DNA from: Enoplolaimus lenunculus
Lineage: Eukaryota > Nematoda > Enoplea > Enoplida > Thoracostomopsidae
DNA: 64,000 bases
Direction: 5' to 3'
NCBI GenBank assembly: GCA_030248215.1
Contig: JASANG010002151.1
Span: forward strand, 19,901-83,900
Position numbers and translations under genes: made by a program. Positions 42,501 to 53,245 of this stretch are shown here, one piece after another. How positions within the stretch are numbered: the stretch's first letter is position 1; each line of letters opens with the position of its first letter. Under the pieces are notes generated by a model, which worked only from the letters and a program-made list of their open reading frames with translations, had not been told where the DNA came from and made no database searches.

Positions 42501-45500
42501 AGGGCCAAGGCTCTTGTTCGTTTCCTTAATAATTTTAGTTTATTGGGTGGTTGGTTTAGGTTTAGGTTACTAAAAGGCTGACGTAAGCCTAAACGAAGCT
42601 TTTCCTGCTTGTCGTAAGGTTTAGCTTAAACGTGAGCTTAAGCCTCCATCCTCAATATTAGAAAGTGTACAAGTGCCAAAATTGTCTCCTTGTTTGAATA
42701 GGAGAGATGGATGTTTTACGTTGTCCCCCAAGCATGCGTTTGCCCGAAAATGGCTGGATTTTGGAAATTTTTTGATATTTGAGTTTTCTTGCCCTTCTTT
42801 GGATATTTTACTACCAAATCAGAATTTTGGTGAAATGCGTTTTAAGGTTCCAAGGTCTTCCCCTAGAGAACCATTTTGTAAAATGTTGGCACACACAATT
42901 TGAGACTGTAAGTGTGTAAATTTTTTGACAAAAAATTTTTGGAATACTGTAGAGCTAATCTATAGCAGTTAAAACTCTAATTTTTAAAAACTTCAATTTG
43001 GGCGTGGAAAGTCCAGAGGAGGCACGAGAAGCTTAAATATGAAAAAATTTTAAAATCGAACCATTTCTGGGTAAAGGTACAGTGGAGAATAACGAATACT
43101 ACCTGAAAGATGCTTGCTGCCTGTTTTGGGTAACTAATCATATGCACCACACAATTTTAGAAATTGTTAATCACGTTTACGCTACATATCTAAACCGTAT
43201 AAGTACATATTTACCACGAGTCCTAAGGTATTATCGGTATCGGGAGCAGCCAGCTCACCTTGCTTTGAAATTAAATTTTTTATAATCAAATTTTTTCAAA
43301 TTAAACTTTCTAAAACTAAATTTTAAGATAAATTAAATTTTTTTTCTCATTAAATTTTTTTAAATTTATAATTTTTTAATATAATTTTTTTTAAATTAAT
43401 TTTTTTTAACGTGAAAATTTTTTTAAATAAATTTTTTAAATTTAAATTTTATTAAAATGAAATTTTGTTTAAATTAAATTTTTTTTTTCAAAATTCAAAT
43501 TTTCGTTTTTCCAGGTTTTCGTTCTGAAACAGTTCGATTCGAATCAAAGAAGACGGCGATTATCGCGTGCTGAACGTTTGGCAAGTGATGAAAAAGTAAC
43601 TGGTTTATTTAATTCCTACAGTTTCTTTGTCGCTAGCATTTTTTTCTACCAATTAGCTGCATTTGGCCTCGTGTTATGTGTGCTTTTGGAGGAGCAAAAC
43701 AACTCACCGCCGTCACTCATTTTAACCCAATGCAATGGATCACTGTTTATAAAAGAGTGTGCAACTGGGTACATTCTGTGTATAAACAATGTACCCGGCA
43801 TGCGTTGCATTTTTGTTCAACCCCCCTCAATGGGGAGGGGGTAAGCAGAGAGATAGACAGTATACTTAACACTACACCCCCCTTAAACAGAGGGGGGTTT
43901 CAATTTCCTCCCTTACTACGATATAAAACTGCATAAACTCCCCCTAAACAGAGGGGTAGGCCGAAAACGAACTGCCGGGTACATTCTTTAATACACTGAT
44001 GTACCCAGTTGCACACTCTTGTTATAAAGAGAGATCATCCACTCTTGAGTTAGCTGAACAGGTTACTGCTCTGATACTTTTACAGAAATGATAGGAACTT
44101 TGTGTATTTTAAACAAATTTGGCTAAACTTTCATTAAGCGAATTTGAGTAAACTTTCTTTAGCCGAGAAACCCTTAAGAGTATGGAAATTCTTACTTCTG
44201 CACCGAGTATACACTACTGGGTAAACAAGTCTTAAAGATAGTGACATGTTATCAGACCCGTAGCCAGCTCAGTTTGCTCGGTTGCTGGGTGAAGAAATTT
44301 ATCAGTCGGGCCATGCAATCGTTTTCGATGACTTACAAGCAAGGTTGAAAATTATCTGGGTGGCAAAATTTTTCACGGGAACTGTGCCTCAACACTTCCC
44401 GACTTGGCTACGGGTCTACGTCTTATAAAGTTAAAACGGCTAATTGTTTTCTGTATTTTCGTATATTTCAGAGTGGATTCAATTCAAATCGGCAAATGGA
44501 TTGAATGGGGATCGTGTAATTTGGCCGAAAATACTCAACGACGCTATCGGATTTGTGACAGTCTTGACATCCGGGAATGCGATACGCAAGTCAGACAGTG
44601 CAAAAAATATGGTAAGTTCAGTTACCAGGCTTATTAACTTAAAGTAATTTGTATAACCCTTTCTCGCATGAATATTTTCAATTTCATCGCAAATCTTCAG
44701 GCTACGTTCGAATCCTTATGCACCGTCTATCGGATAGAAGGCGTTTAGTAAATATTTTGAAATTTTGTAGGGAATTTTCTAAAATATCATTTCTATAGTT
44801 TGGGTAAAATAAAATTTGCGACTATAACACATTTGACAAGACAGTCAAAGTGGGATCTGCCAGGGGATTTTGATTACACTACGCGGTTCGACAACCCAGA
44901 AACAGCTTTGGGAGGTCGGCCCACACAGTGCAGGATTATGGATGCGCCTCGGATTCCGGCTGGTAGATAATCGATTTTATATTCGACACCAGTGAATCTG
45001 GCTACAAATTGGTTAACGTTTTGGAGCGGAGTAAAATAACAGAGTCTATATTTTGAGCCGAACTAATACGAGCGTATATTTCTAATAAGAACCTGTAAAT
45101 TAACAGTGACCAAAAATACTAATTAGAGTCTATAAATGTCAATTATCGCGATTAGTGTACGCAAATGTATTGTGGATAAAAGTAACTGCAGAACAGTATT
45201 TGATTATCCAAAGGGCTAATGTTACTTTTACTGCCGTAACAGTAGATTAAGCGTATTCCTAAGCCCAAGCCTAAGCTTAAGCAAAAAATGCAGTCTAGAA
45301 TGTATGCCTACTCTTATACAGACCCACCAGAAACCTGGACGGTCCTAAAAGTAGCATGGACCATCCAAAGCATAGATTGCCTTATTTGAAATGAAGTATG
45401 CCGAAGTTATATAAGTATTGCAAAATGGCACAAGTCTAACGATGTGGTTCCCAATATCAGGGAACAGTTTGAAAAATAAATAACAGTCCGTAATCGAATA

Positions 45501-46503
45501 GCAGGAGAATAACCGTTTTGACAACGAAGAGTTACATTTAAAATGAAAATTAAAAAAATAATTTTCAGGTGCAACCGACCCCGACGATGGCATAGTCCAA
45601 TTCCGGCCCGCAGTAAAACGTGGCACTCCTCGGCCTGTGAAGGACTTTGAAGACGCGGTTGCAGAAGCGCTTGGCACGGCAAGATTTACACTGCGCCGGA
45701 CTTCATCAGGACGGCCACCGCCTGGATCCCGATTTGAACGGTTTTTTCCAAAACTAAAACAAAAACCTACGCTTCCAACTGCCGGCGAACAGTTTACCAC
45801 CGCCGCCGATTCAAAGTCTTTCAGATCCGAATTTGCTGCGTCAGCCCGCCATCGGCCAGATTCGGGCGGATCAGCATCGCCGCTGGGAATAGGCCGGCCT
45901 TCGCGGACGCATGACAAAATCGCAGAAAATAATTCAACACCTGAACATAAACGCAACAGTAATGGAAATAGCAACAGCAACGGCAATAATAACAATGATA
46001 ATAATAGCAACAACAATAATAATAGTAACAATAACAACAGCAATAACAACAACAACAACCGCAACAACAACAGCAACAACAACAACAACAACAATAATAA
46101 TGATAATAATAACGATAAAAATACTGAAGCACCCAGGAACGTACCGCAACGAAAAAGCGCCGAACGCAACAAATCGAAGCAAAAATCTGCAACGCAAGAC
46201 CGACTGCGAAAATCGACAATTTCCAGTGTCAAACCAGGCCACAAAAATCGACGGACTTCCGTTCAGCGAGGAATTCGACGATCGCGGCCGCTGCTCCAAA
46301 ACGGACCGTCGTCGGCGTTCAACGGCAGGATCCCTAATTTGACAAAAGGACGAAGCAAAAGTCATTCGCCAGGACTTGCGTTGAACGAATGTACGTGCCT
46401 TATGGATGATGACGGCAATAAAGATTGTAAAATTGGAATTAAGCTGGTATATCGTAGTGGGAGATACGATCTTGAACAGTGTACAGTCGAACCAGAACGC
46501 TAA
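36534..46503 (+). CDS. Secreted PAN/apple x3 - TSP1-like protein, copy 2 (palindrome left arm; frameshift in exon 7)
   Basis: Exons: 36534-36723, 37181-37477, 37993-38120, 38896-39043, 39660-39835, 41327-41459, 43515-43595, 44472-44611, 45569-46503. A strong signal peptide (KLLAIILLHLGLITG) precedes a Gly/Pro-rich stretch. PAN-1 is in exon 2 (CEDCAKLCQSL, YQTCDLF), PAN-2 in exons 3-4 (EAECIRYCKENK, YLEKFCFP), PAN-3 in exons 5-6 (CADVFERWPQYTLTGF, VDYFEPDCGA). Exon 8 is the TSP1-like repeat (IGKWIEWGSCN). Exon 9 carries a long Asn-rich run (AAC microsatellite, about 45950-46120) and the conserved end ECTCLMDDDGNKDCKIGIKL. Exon 7 is 81 bases, against 82 in copies 1 and 3. Several small indels shift it out of frame and bring a stop (TGA at about 43571) before the TSP1 exon. 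So this copy is either broken after PAN-3 or mis-sequenced there. Otherwise it would encode about 742 residues. Confidence 0.75.
39858..40053. mobile_element. Telomere-motif MITE, family A
   Basis: Ends GGCCAATGTAAAGAACAGGG and GCCCCTGATTTTTACATGGACC. It sits 23 bp downstream of exon 5 of copy 2. The mirror copy (59309-59535) is about 30 bp longer, mainly because of extra CCTAAG-type units. Confidence 0.75.
40299..40493. mobile_element. Telomere-motif MITE, family A, opposite orientation
   Basis: Begins GGGCCCATGTAAAGATCCGG; the right end is eroded (GTTCCGGCCCTATCTTTTTC). Intron 5 of copy 2; mirror at 58865-59065. Confidence 0.7.
40638..40801. mobile_element. Telomere-motif MITE, family A, short core
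   Basis: Ends CGCCATCGTAAAGAACAGGG and GCCCCTGATCTTTACATGGGCC; only four telomere-like units remain. Mirror at 58560-58722. Confidence 0.75.
41072..41211. mobile_element. Telomere-motif MITE, family A, decayed
   Basis: GCAATGTATAAAACAGGGTC at the left and AGCCCCTGATCTTTACATGG at the right. Mirror at 58150-58293. Confidence 0.6.
41485..41672. mobile_element. Fold-back MITE, family C
   Basis: CACAGCAAAAAATGGTGAAT and CCATATTTTGCAGTG ends, TA on both flanks. It lies 25 bp downstream of exon 6 of copy 2. Mirror at 57689-57876. Confidence 0.75.
41815..41953. mobile_element. Telomere-motif MITE, family A, decayed
   Basis: AAGCATATTCCCAAATCTAA, AAAGCTTTAGCTTACTCTAT and a remnant TTCAGGTATACATGGG are the recognisable parts. 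Mirror at about 57408-57540. Confidence 0.5.
42428..42452. repeat. (TA)n microsatellite
   Basis: About 12 TA units. In the mirror position (56888-56938) the tract is duplicated, with a short TTCAA between two TA runs, so the arms differ here. Confidence 0.85.
42745..43080. mobile_element. Fold-back element, family I
   Basis: AAAATGGCTGGATTTTGGAA at the left mirrors TTAAAATCGAACCATTTCTG at the right, with GAGTTTTCTTGCCC / GGCACGAGAAGC inner arms and a second inner pair around TTTTTGACAAAAAATTTTTG. Intron 6 of copy 2; mirror at 56265-56600. Confidence 0.6.
43285..43500. repeat. AT-only low-complexity tract
   Basis: Alternating AAATTAAATTTTTTT-like units directly upstream of exon 7 of copy 2. 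Mirror at 55815-56050. Confidence 0.75.
43745..44065. mobile_element. TIR element, family F
   Basis: AAAAGAGTGTGCAACTGGGT at the left and CAGTTGCACACTCTTG at the right are complements. Inner GGTACATTCTGTGTA and CCCCCTTAAACAGAGGGG arms make a long hairpin. Mirror at 55260-55590. Confidence 0.65.
44260..44418. mobile_element. TIR element, family G
   Basis: ACCCGTAGCCAGCTCAGTTT at the left and ACTTGGCTACGGGT at the right are complements. It lies about 55 bp upstream of exon 8 of copy 2. Mirror at 54890-55050. Confidence 0.7.
44654..44752 (-). mobile_element. tRNA-derived SINE, minus strand
   Basis: Same tail and B-box as the SINE at 30686-30805, and at the same place after exon 8. The A-box end is partly lost. 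Confidence 0.55.
45213..45362. mobile_element. Telomere-motif MITE, family B
   Basis: GGCTAATGTTACTTTTACTG and GTCCTAAAAGTAGCATGGACC ends with a short CCTAAG core. Intron 8 of copy 2; mirror at 53942-54093. Confidence 0.7.
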
Positions 46504-47836
46504 AATTAATGTTTTTATTTGACAATATTGTTGTTTTATTTTTTGTTGTTCTATTTTTGTGTTTTATTTTTTAGCGTTTTTGAGATTGGCAATGGTCGTT
46601 CAGCTGGGCACTTGTTTGCTTTTCTCTCCACAACAACTATTTCAACATTCAAGCAGACTGTAAATTCGTTAGAAACAGGTCTTAGGTTTAGGTTTAACCG
46701 TAGGCTTAAGATTAGATTTATTTTTGAACTTAAACTTAGACTTTGTAATTTCGTTAGAAACAGGCCCTAGGTTTAAATTTAACCGTAGGCTTAAGATTAG
46801 ATTGATTTTTGAACTTTAGACTTAGACTTATATTTTGCCGTACGTCTTAGTTAAGACTGACGTATAGTGCCATTAGGCTTATAACCCGCATTCACAAATG
46901 TATATAGCACCTATCATCAGCGATATGTTTTACAGGCATTTGAGAATATAGGCCAAAGTTTGAGGTTAGGCTTAAGAATGGTGTAAACAGCAATGTTGTC
47001 GGACATTTGCTGGCCTTGAAGGCTAAAGGTAGTAAACCGGTACCTGCAGTTGTAACATTTAATTTGGAACAAAATATAAAATTTTTTTTCTATTTTGAAC
47101 TTATTTTTAGTGTGGAATGTCGCATTATATTGAGGCGTGATTGTAAGGGTTGCGCTATACTCGCTGTGAACCGCTAAAACCGCGGTGCACGGCTACATGC
47201 GACCGGTCGCTGGCGGGCGGCACGTTAAGAATTTTGCTGCACGCCGCCTTATAAAGCCGCGCGTCGCCACACGAAGCCCAGCGCGACCTTTACTGTATTA
47301 AATTTAATAGATTGCACTCCATAAAAGATGTCTAAATAACATTACACTTCTGGTGATAATAAATTGTCAGTTATTAACCCGGTATGTTTTTTGCTAAAAT
47401 TATTGCTTTATTGGTGGTCTGAATGGCTTTGAACGCGTTATTTTTTACTGGAACAAATACAGTTTTGTTGCAATAAAAACAATGTTTCTGTTATAATTTT
47501 ATTATTGTGCAACTTGCAATTCTATTTTAGTTCTTGCCTGATTTAAACGTAAGTAGTAAAAGTATTACTGTTGACTAAACGATTTAGATTTGACAGCCTA
47601 GGTTTTCGAATAAGTAGTACTTTTAGTTTCAAAATTCGGGTCGTATTTTAAAATGTTTTCGAGTATTTTTAAACGAAGTTATCTCAATTTCCTAAAGTTT
47701 TAGTGAATTTTTGCAAATTAATTGAAAAATGTGTCAATCGAAGTTTCATCGTTTTTTGAACAAATTTTGATTTTGCGGTTTTGTCAGTTTCTTGAAGGTT
47801 GGTTTTTGTTCATTAACGGTTATATTTACCAACTTT

Positions 47837-48065
47837 GGCCAATGTGAAGAACAGAGGCGGAACAGTATTATAAGCATATTCCTAAGACTAAGCGTAAGCA
47901 TAAACGTCAGAATGAATATATTTCTGTCTAAGCGTAAGAATGAGCATATTCCTAAGCCTAAACCTAAGCCTAAGTCTAAGCCAAGCAAAAAAATAGTCTA
48001 AAGCTTAAGCTTATTCCATTCTAGTCCCACAGAAAAACATTCCGCCCCCGATCTTTACATGGGCC
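47837..48065. mobile_element. Telomere-motif MITE, family A
   Basis: Ends GGCCAATGTGAAGAACAGAG and GCCCCCGATCTTTACATGGGCC. At the mirror position (about 51485-51620) only a heavily distorted version is seen. Confidence 0.75.
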
Positions 48066-48503
48066 AAAACTTTCAAGAAAATTTTCAAAAAACCAAATAG
48101 GCTTCTGATAAATTTTGATATTTACAAACTAGGCGAGAGTTTGTATGAGATATAAAACTGTACCTCGAAGCTGTATATATTGATGCATATAAACAGTACT
48201 TAAGCCTATTGGCAAGTCAGATTCTCGTATTTATATACCAAGTTTTGTTACGCCAAAGCGCTGTTTGCGTGAAAAAATGAAAATGTAATTTTTAAGTCAA
48301 AAATTTTGAGATTTCTGTCGTGTTTCAAAAACTCACATTTTCGTTTTATCTGTGATTAAACTATTAACCCAAATAGCGCAAGTATTTAAAAATTTAGAAA
48401 CTTTGTTCCAATTTTAAGTTTAAAGATTTGCCGTTTCTTGCGAGCTTCGACTGTGTCGATAATTGGTTCCCTCCGTTTTACTCAAATGCAACATTTAGCA
48501 TTC

Positions 48504-48504
<1 letters not shown>

Positions 48505-48593
<89 letters not shown>

Positions 48594-48594
48594 T
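48505..48594. repeat. (TA)n microsatellite, about 44 units
   Basis: Long uninterrupted TA tract. No equivalent exists in the right arm, where the corresponding sequence lacks it. Confidence 0.95.
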
Positions 48595-49721
48595 CTGTCA
48601 GGGTGCAACCGGATACCAAAAACTGACGGAACCGGAGCCAAAGCCGGATAATCTAATATCCGGCCGGAGCCCAAGCCGAAGCCGGAGCCGTATAATGAAT
48701 TCAAATTTAATACTAGATTGCAGTCAGATATCAGAACTCAGCTTACAGATTTTCACGTTAAATCACGCTGTGACTTAAGGTACATAAACTGTTTACATGA
48801 CAAAATTTAACATCTCACACCGATGCACTTTTAACACTTTAACAACGACCCCTATTATACTATTCTATGTTTTTGTAGCATTGCGTTCAATTGCAACATT
48901 CACTTGGCTCATGTTCAGTTTAAGGGAATCGAGTTTTTGTAGTCTGAGGTGACTCAGGGATAGCAGTCAGGGTCTGAGTTTCAGCAATCTCGGTATTTGC
49001 CAAGTTTCGGTTTCTTGAGACTCGGATGTTTGGAATCGAGTCTAGAAACAATTTTTTTAAAAATTTTATGTTTTTCGGTGATGTCCAAAAAGATGACCGA
49101 AACCAAGACTTTTCATTTCGGGTCTCCGCCTATCCCTGGCTCGGAAACAAGCTATTATTTTTGCTCACTTATTCATAGACGCATTTTAACGCTGCTGAAC
49201 TTAGCCTTAACGTTATGAATTACAGAAAAGTTTACCTATTTTAATTCAGAAAGCATAAGTTACTAAATTTGTGTAAAGAAAATTGATAGAATTATTACTA
49301 AAACGCACTTTGATGATAGGTTTGTCTTAAAAATATAAACCGAACACCTTACATACGTTTAAACAAGAAATTAAAACATTTCAGTGTTAAAAATTTATGA
49401 AAGAAACTTGAAATTTCAAGACAATTTTGCTTGTGTTGAACCCAATTTTTTTTATATTGTTTTTCTATAAAAATTCAACCTCAAGACAGAAGACAGTGGT
49501 GCCTGATTTTAACAAAACTCTATTATGTACACAAACTGCATTTCAAAACTCTAAAGTACAACACAAACATTGACAATTGCGCAATTTTGAAACAAATTTT
49601 ATGTTAAATTTTACACATTTTCCTGCGTTACAATTAATAAACAACGTTTGTCTTTCGCACTCGTTCAAAAAGCACGACATAAGCTAAGAATGAAGTCTGG
49701 TTATTAATTTGAAGTACGGCA

Positions 49722-49850
49722 ATGTAAAAAGGGGGGATAGTATTATAAGATATTCTAAGCTAAGTCTAAGGTAAGAAGAGATATTCTAAGCTAAGTCTAA
49801 ACAAGAAAAATAATTGTTTAAGCTTACCTATTATTCCAAGAAAAATCTGA
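49722..49850. mobile_element. Distorted telomere-motif MITE at the palindrome centre
   Basis: It follows family A step by step (AATGTAAAAAGGGGGGATAG, then TATTCTAAGCTAAGTCTAAG). Doubled bases are often single, as in CTAAGCTAAG for CCTAAGCCTAAG. This pattern is more like homopolymer loss than ordinary decay. No right terminal repeat is readable. Confidence 0.5.
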
Positions 49851-52806
49851 TTGTAATGGCAGTAATGTAGTTTTTTTTGCATTTAAGATTTTGTTGTTTA
49901 TATGAGATTGTATTATACTGATATCTCTCTTTAACCTTTTGTTGTAATGTTTTTAGTGTTTTTAGAGAAAGTTAAAATATTTGTGTATATAGTTGGGTGA
50001 TTTGTGTTTTCGTATTTGTTTTTTGTGAGGGAGGAGGGAAAAAAATGTGGAGGTTAAAAATGGAGGAGGAAAGGTTGCGGGGGTCAGGGAGGAAAATGGA
50101 GGTAAATGTGTTTATTTGTATTTTAGATTTGTATGTTCAAAATTTAAAATCGATTGAAATTTTTAATTAATTGCAAATTCACTAAAAATTTAGAAATCCC
50201 CCCTCGTCAATACCAGACTACATTCCTTTAAGTCATTTTGAAGTAATCCGAAAAAGTTAGATTGAGCGCAGGGAAAATTTAAAATTTAACATAAAATTTT
50301 TCAAAATGCGCGAATTATTTTTGTTACTTAGACTTGAAATGCATTTACATAATAGAGTTGTTAAAATCAGGCACCAGCTGTCTTCTGTCTAATTTTTATG
50401 AGAAAACAATCTGAAAAAATTCGTACAAACACAGAGCAAATGTCTGAAATTTCAATTTCTTTCGAGATTTAACACGAAATTTTAATTTCTGTTTTAAACT
50501 ATTATTTATTATATTTTTGAGCAAAACCTATCATCAAAGGCTTTCGCTGTCTCGATTTCTTTACACAATTAATAACTATCTTATAAATTAATAAAATTTC
50601 TGTCATAGAATAACGTTAAGGTTAAGGCAGCGTTAAAATGCGTCTTATGAAATAAGGAGCAAAAAATAAATAGCTTGTTTCCGACCATAGCGTTCATGAA
50701 AACTGCATTTCAGTCATATTTTCAACATAAGCGAAAACGTAATTTTTAAAATATTTTCACTCCTCCGGTCCCCAACTCCGTACGTAACTTCAACCTAACT
50801 GCGTATCCCTGAGTCACCTCAGACTACAATTCAATTACTTAAACTGAAACATGAGCCAAGTGAATGCTCATTGAACGCAATGCTACAAGCATCCAATAGT
50901 ATAACGGTCATATTTAAAGTGTTAAAAGTGCCCATCAAAAATATCTACCTAAATTTTTCTACCTTTAATAGTCACACTAAAAAGATATAGCTAAAATTCT
51001 GATATCTGACTGCAATATATACTAAATTTCAATTATTTATACACTAAGCTAGCTAGGGTACGGCGAGATGCGGTCTCCGCTTGGCTACAGTTAGTATTTA
51101 GTTATACCCATCTCATTCATTTGAGTAAAACAGAGAAAAATTCATATCAACACATCCTTCGCAAAACGCAAAATGTTTAAAGCAGAGTTGAAACAAAAGT
51201 TCTAATTTTGATATAACTTCGTTTTTGAAAAATACTCGAAAACACATAACATTCTTTTAAAATACGACTCTGAAATTTTTTAAACTAAAATTACTTACTT
51301 ATTTCCAAAAAACCTAGGCTTTTGTCAATTATCTAAATCGTTTACCATAGCTTAGTCCTTTATATGCATCAAAGTACATTATATCTCATTCAAACTCTCG
51401 CCTAGTTAAATATCAAAATTATCAGAAAGCCTATTTGTTTTTCGAAATTTCTGAAATTGGCCCAGTTAAATCGGCGAATTTATTTTTTTCGTTTCCCCCA
51501 CTATTTTTAGACTATTTTTGTGCCCAATATTTTTGAATTTACTCATTCTAAGTAAACAGATATTTTTTCATTCGACGTATAGCTAGCAATTGTATATTTT
51601 CGCCATTTCACATTCACAAAGTCAACAGTAATACTTTTACTACTTACCTTTAAAATTCGATGCAAGATCACATTTTCAATAATACAAAAACACTAAACTT
51701 CAGAAAAAAAATTCTAAAAATACTCAAAAAATAAAAAACAACCAATAAACAAAACACTATCAAAACCAGCCAAAATTTAAACCCGACAAACCGTAGCCCA
51801 CAAACAAACTAAAATAGAATTGCAAGTTGCACAATAATAAAATTATAACACAATTATTGTTTTTTATTCCAACAAAACTGTATTTGTTCCAGTAAAAAAT
51901 AACGCGTTCAAAGCCATTCAGACCACCAATAAAGCAATAATTTTAGCAAAAAACATACCGGGTTAATAACTGACAATTTATTATCACCAGAAGTGTAATG
52001 TTATTTAGACATCTTTTATGGAGTGCAATCTATTAAATTTAATACAGTAAAGGTCGCGCTGGGCTTCGTGTGGCGACGCGCGGCTGCATAAGGCGGCGTG
52101 CAGCAAAATTCTTAACGTCGTGCACCGCGGTTTTAGCGGTTCGCAGCGGGTATAGCGCAACCCTTACAATCACGCCTCAATATAATGCGACATTCCACAC
52201 TAAAAATAAGTTCAAAATAGAAAAAAATTTTTATATTTTGTTCCAAATTAAATGTTACAACTGCAGGTACCGGTTTACTACCTTTAGCCTTCAAGGCCAG
52301 CAAATGACCGACAACATTGCTGTTTACACCATTCTTAAGCCTAACCTCAAACTTTGGCCTATATTCTCAAATGCCTGTAAAACATATCGCTGATGATAGG
52401 TGCAATATACATTTGTGAATGCGGGTTATAAGCCTAACGGCCCTATACGTCAGTCTTAACTAAGACGTACGGCAAAATATAAGTCTAAGTCTAAAGTTCA
52501 AAAATCAATCTAATCTTAAGCCTACGACTAAACTTAAACCTAGGGCCTGTTTCTAACGAAATTACAAAGTCTAAGTTTAAGTTCAAAGATAAATCTAACC
52601 TTAAGCCTGAGGCTAAACCTAAACCTAAGACCTGTTTCTAACGAATTTACAGTCTGCTTGAATGTTGAAATAGTTGTTGTGGAGAGAAAAGCAAACAAGT
52701 GCCCAGCTGAACGACCATTGCCAATCTCAAAAACGCTAAAAAATAAAACACAAAAATAGAACAACAAAAAATAAAACAACAATATTGTCAAATAAAAACA
52801 TTAATT

Positions 52807-53214
52807 TTAGCGTTCTGGTTCGACTGTACACTGTTCAAGATCGTATCTCCCACTACGATATACCAGCTTAATTCCAATTTTACAATCTTTATTGCCGTCA
52901 TCATCCATAAGGCACGTACATTCGTTCAACGCAAGTCCTGGCGAATGACTTTTGCTTCGTCCTTTTGTCAAATTAGGGATCCTGCCGTTGAACGCCGACG
53001 ACGGTCCGTTTTGGAGCAGCGGCCGCGATCGTCGAATTCCTCGCTGAACGGAAGTCCGTCGATTTTTGTGGCCTGGTTTGACACTGGAAATTGTCGATTT
53101 TCGCAGTCGGTCTTGCGTTGCAGATTTTTGCTTCGATTTGTTGCGTTCGGCGCTTTTTCGTTGCGGTACGTTCCTAGGTGCTTCAGTATTTTTATCGTTA
53201 TTATTATCATTATT

Positions 53215-53245
<31 letters not shown>

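Larger units (their letters stand above)
35403..49690. repeat. Left arm of a giant inverted repeat
   Basis: The sequence from 35403 is the reverse complement of the last bases of the window (64000 backwards). The match continues inward with paired coordinates summing to about 99400 at the outside and about 99310 at exon 9 (45569-46503 against 52807-53738). The outer 12 kb are almost identical, including MITEs, introns and exons. From about 47.5 kb inward the match becomes patchy. The true outer end of this arm cannot be fixed, because the partner arm runs off the window. Confidence 0.9.
46504..52806. other. Centre of the palindrome, no gene
   Basis: Between the stops of copies 2 and 3. Near-identical inverted sequence continues on both sides to about 47.5 and 51.9 kb (for example a GC-rich block with GGGTTGCGCTATAC at about 47150-47295 and its mirror at about 52030-52170). 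Further inward the arms match only in pieces. No coding region is supported. Confidence 0.65.

Noticed and set aside
45345-46244. Minus-strand frame of 299 codons with a poly-Leu run, and the poly-Thr/Ile and poly-Cys/Tyr frames over the same place
   Set aside because: These are shadows of the AAC/AAT codon run in exon 9 of PAN/TSP1 copy 2. The mirror frames at 53066-53962 are shadows of copy 3.
48428-48778. Frame with an Ile-Tyr repeat
   Set aside because: It arises from the (TA)n microsatellite.
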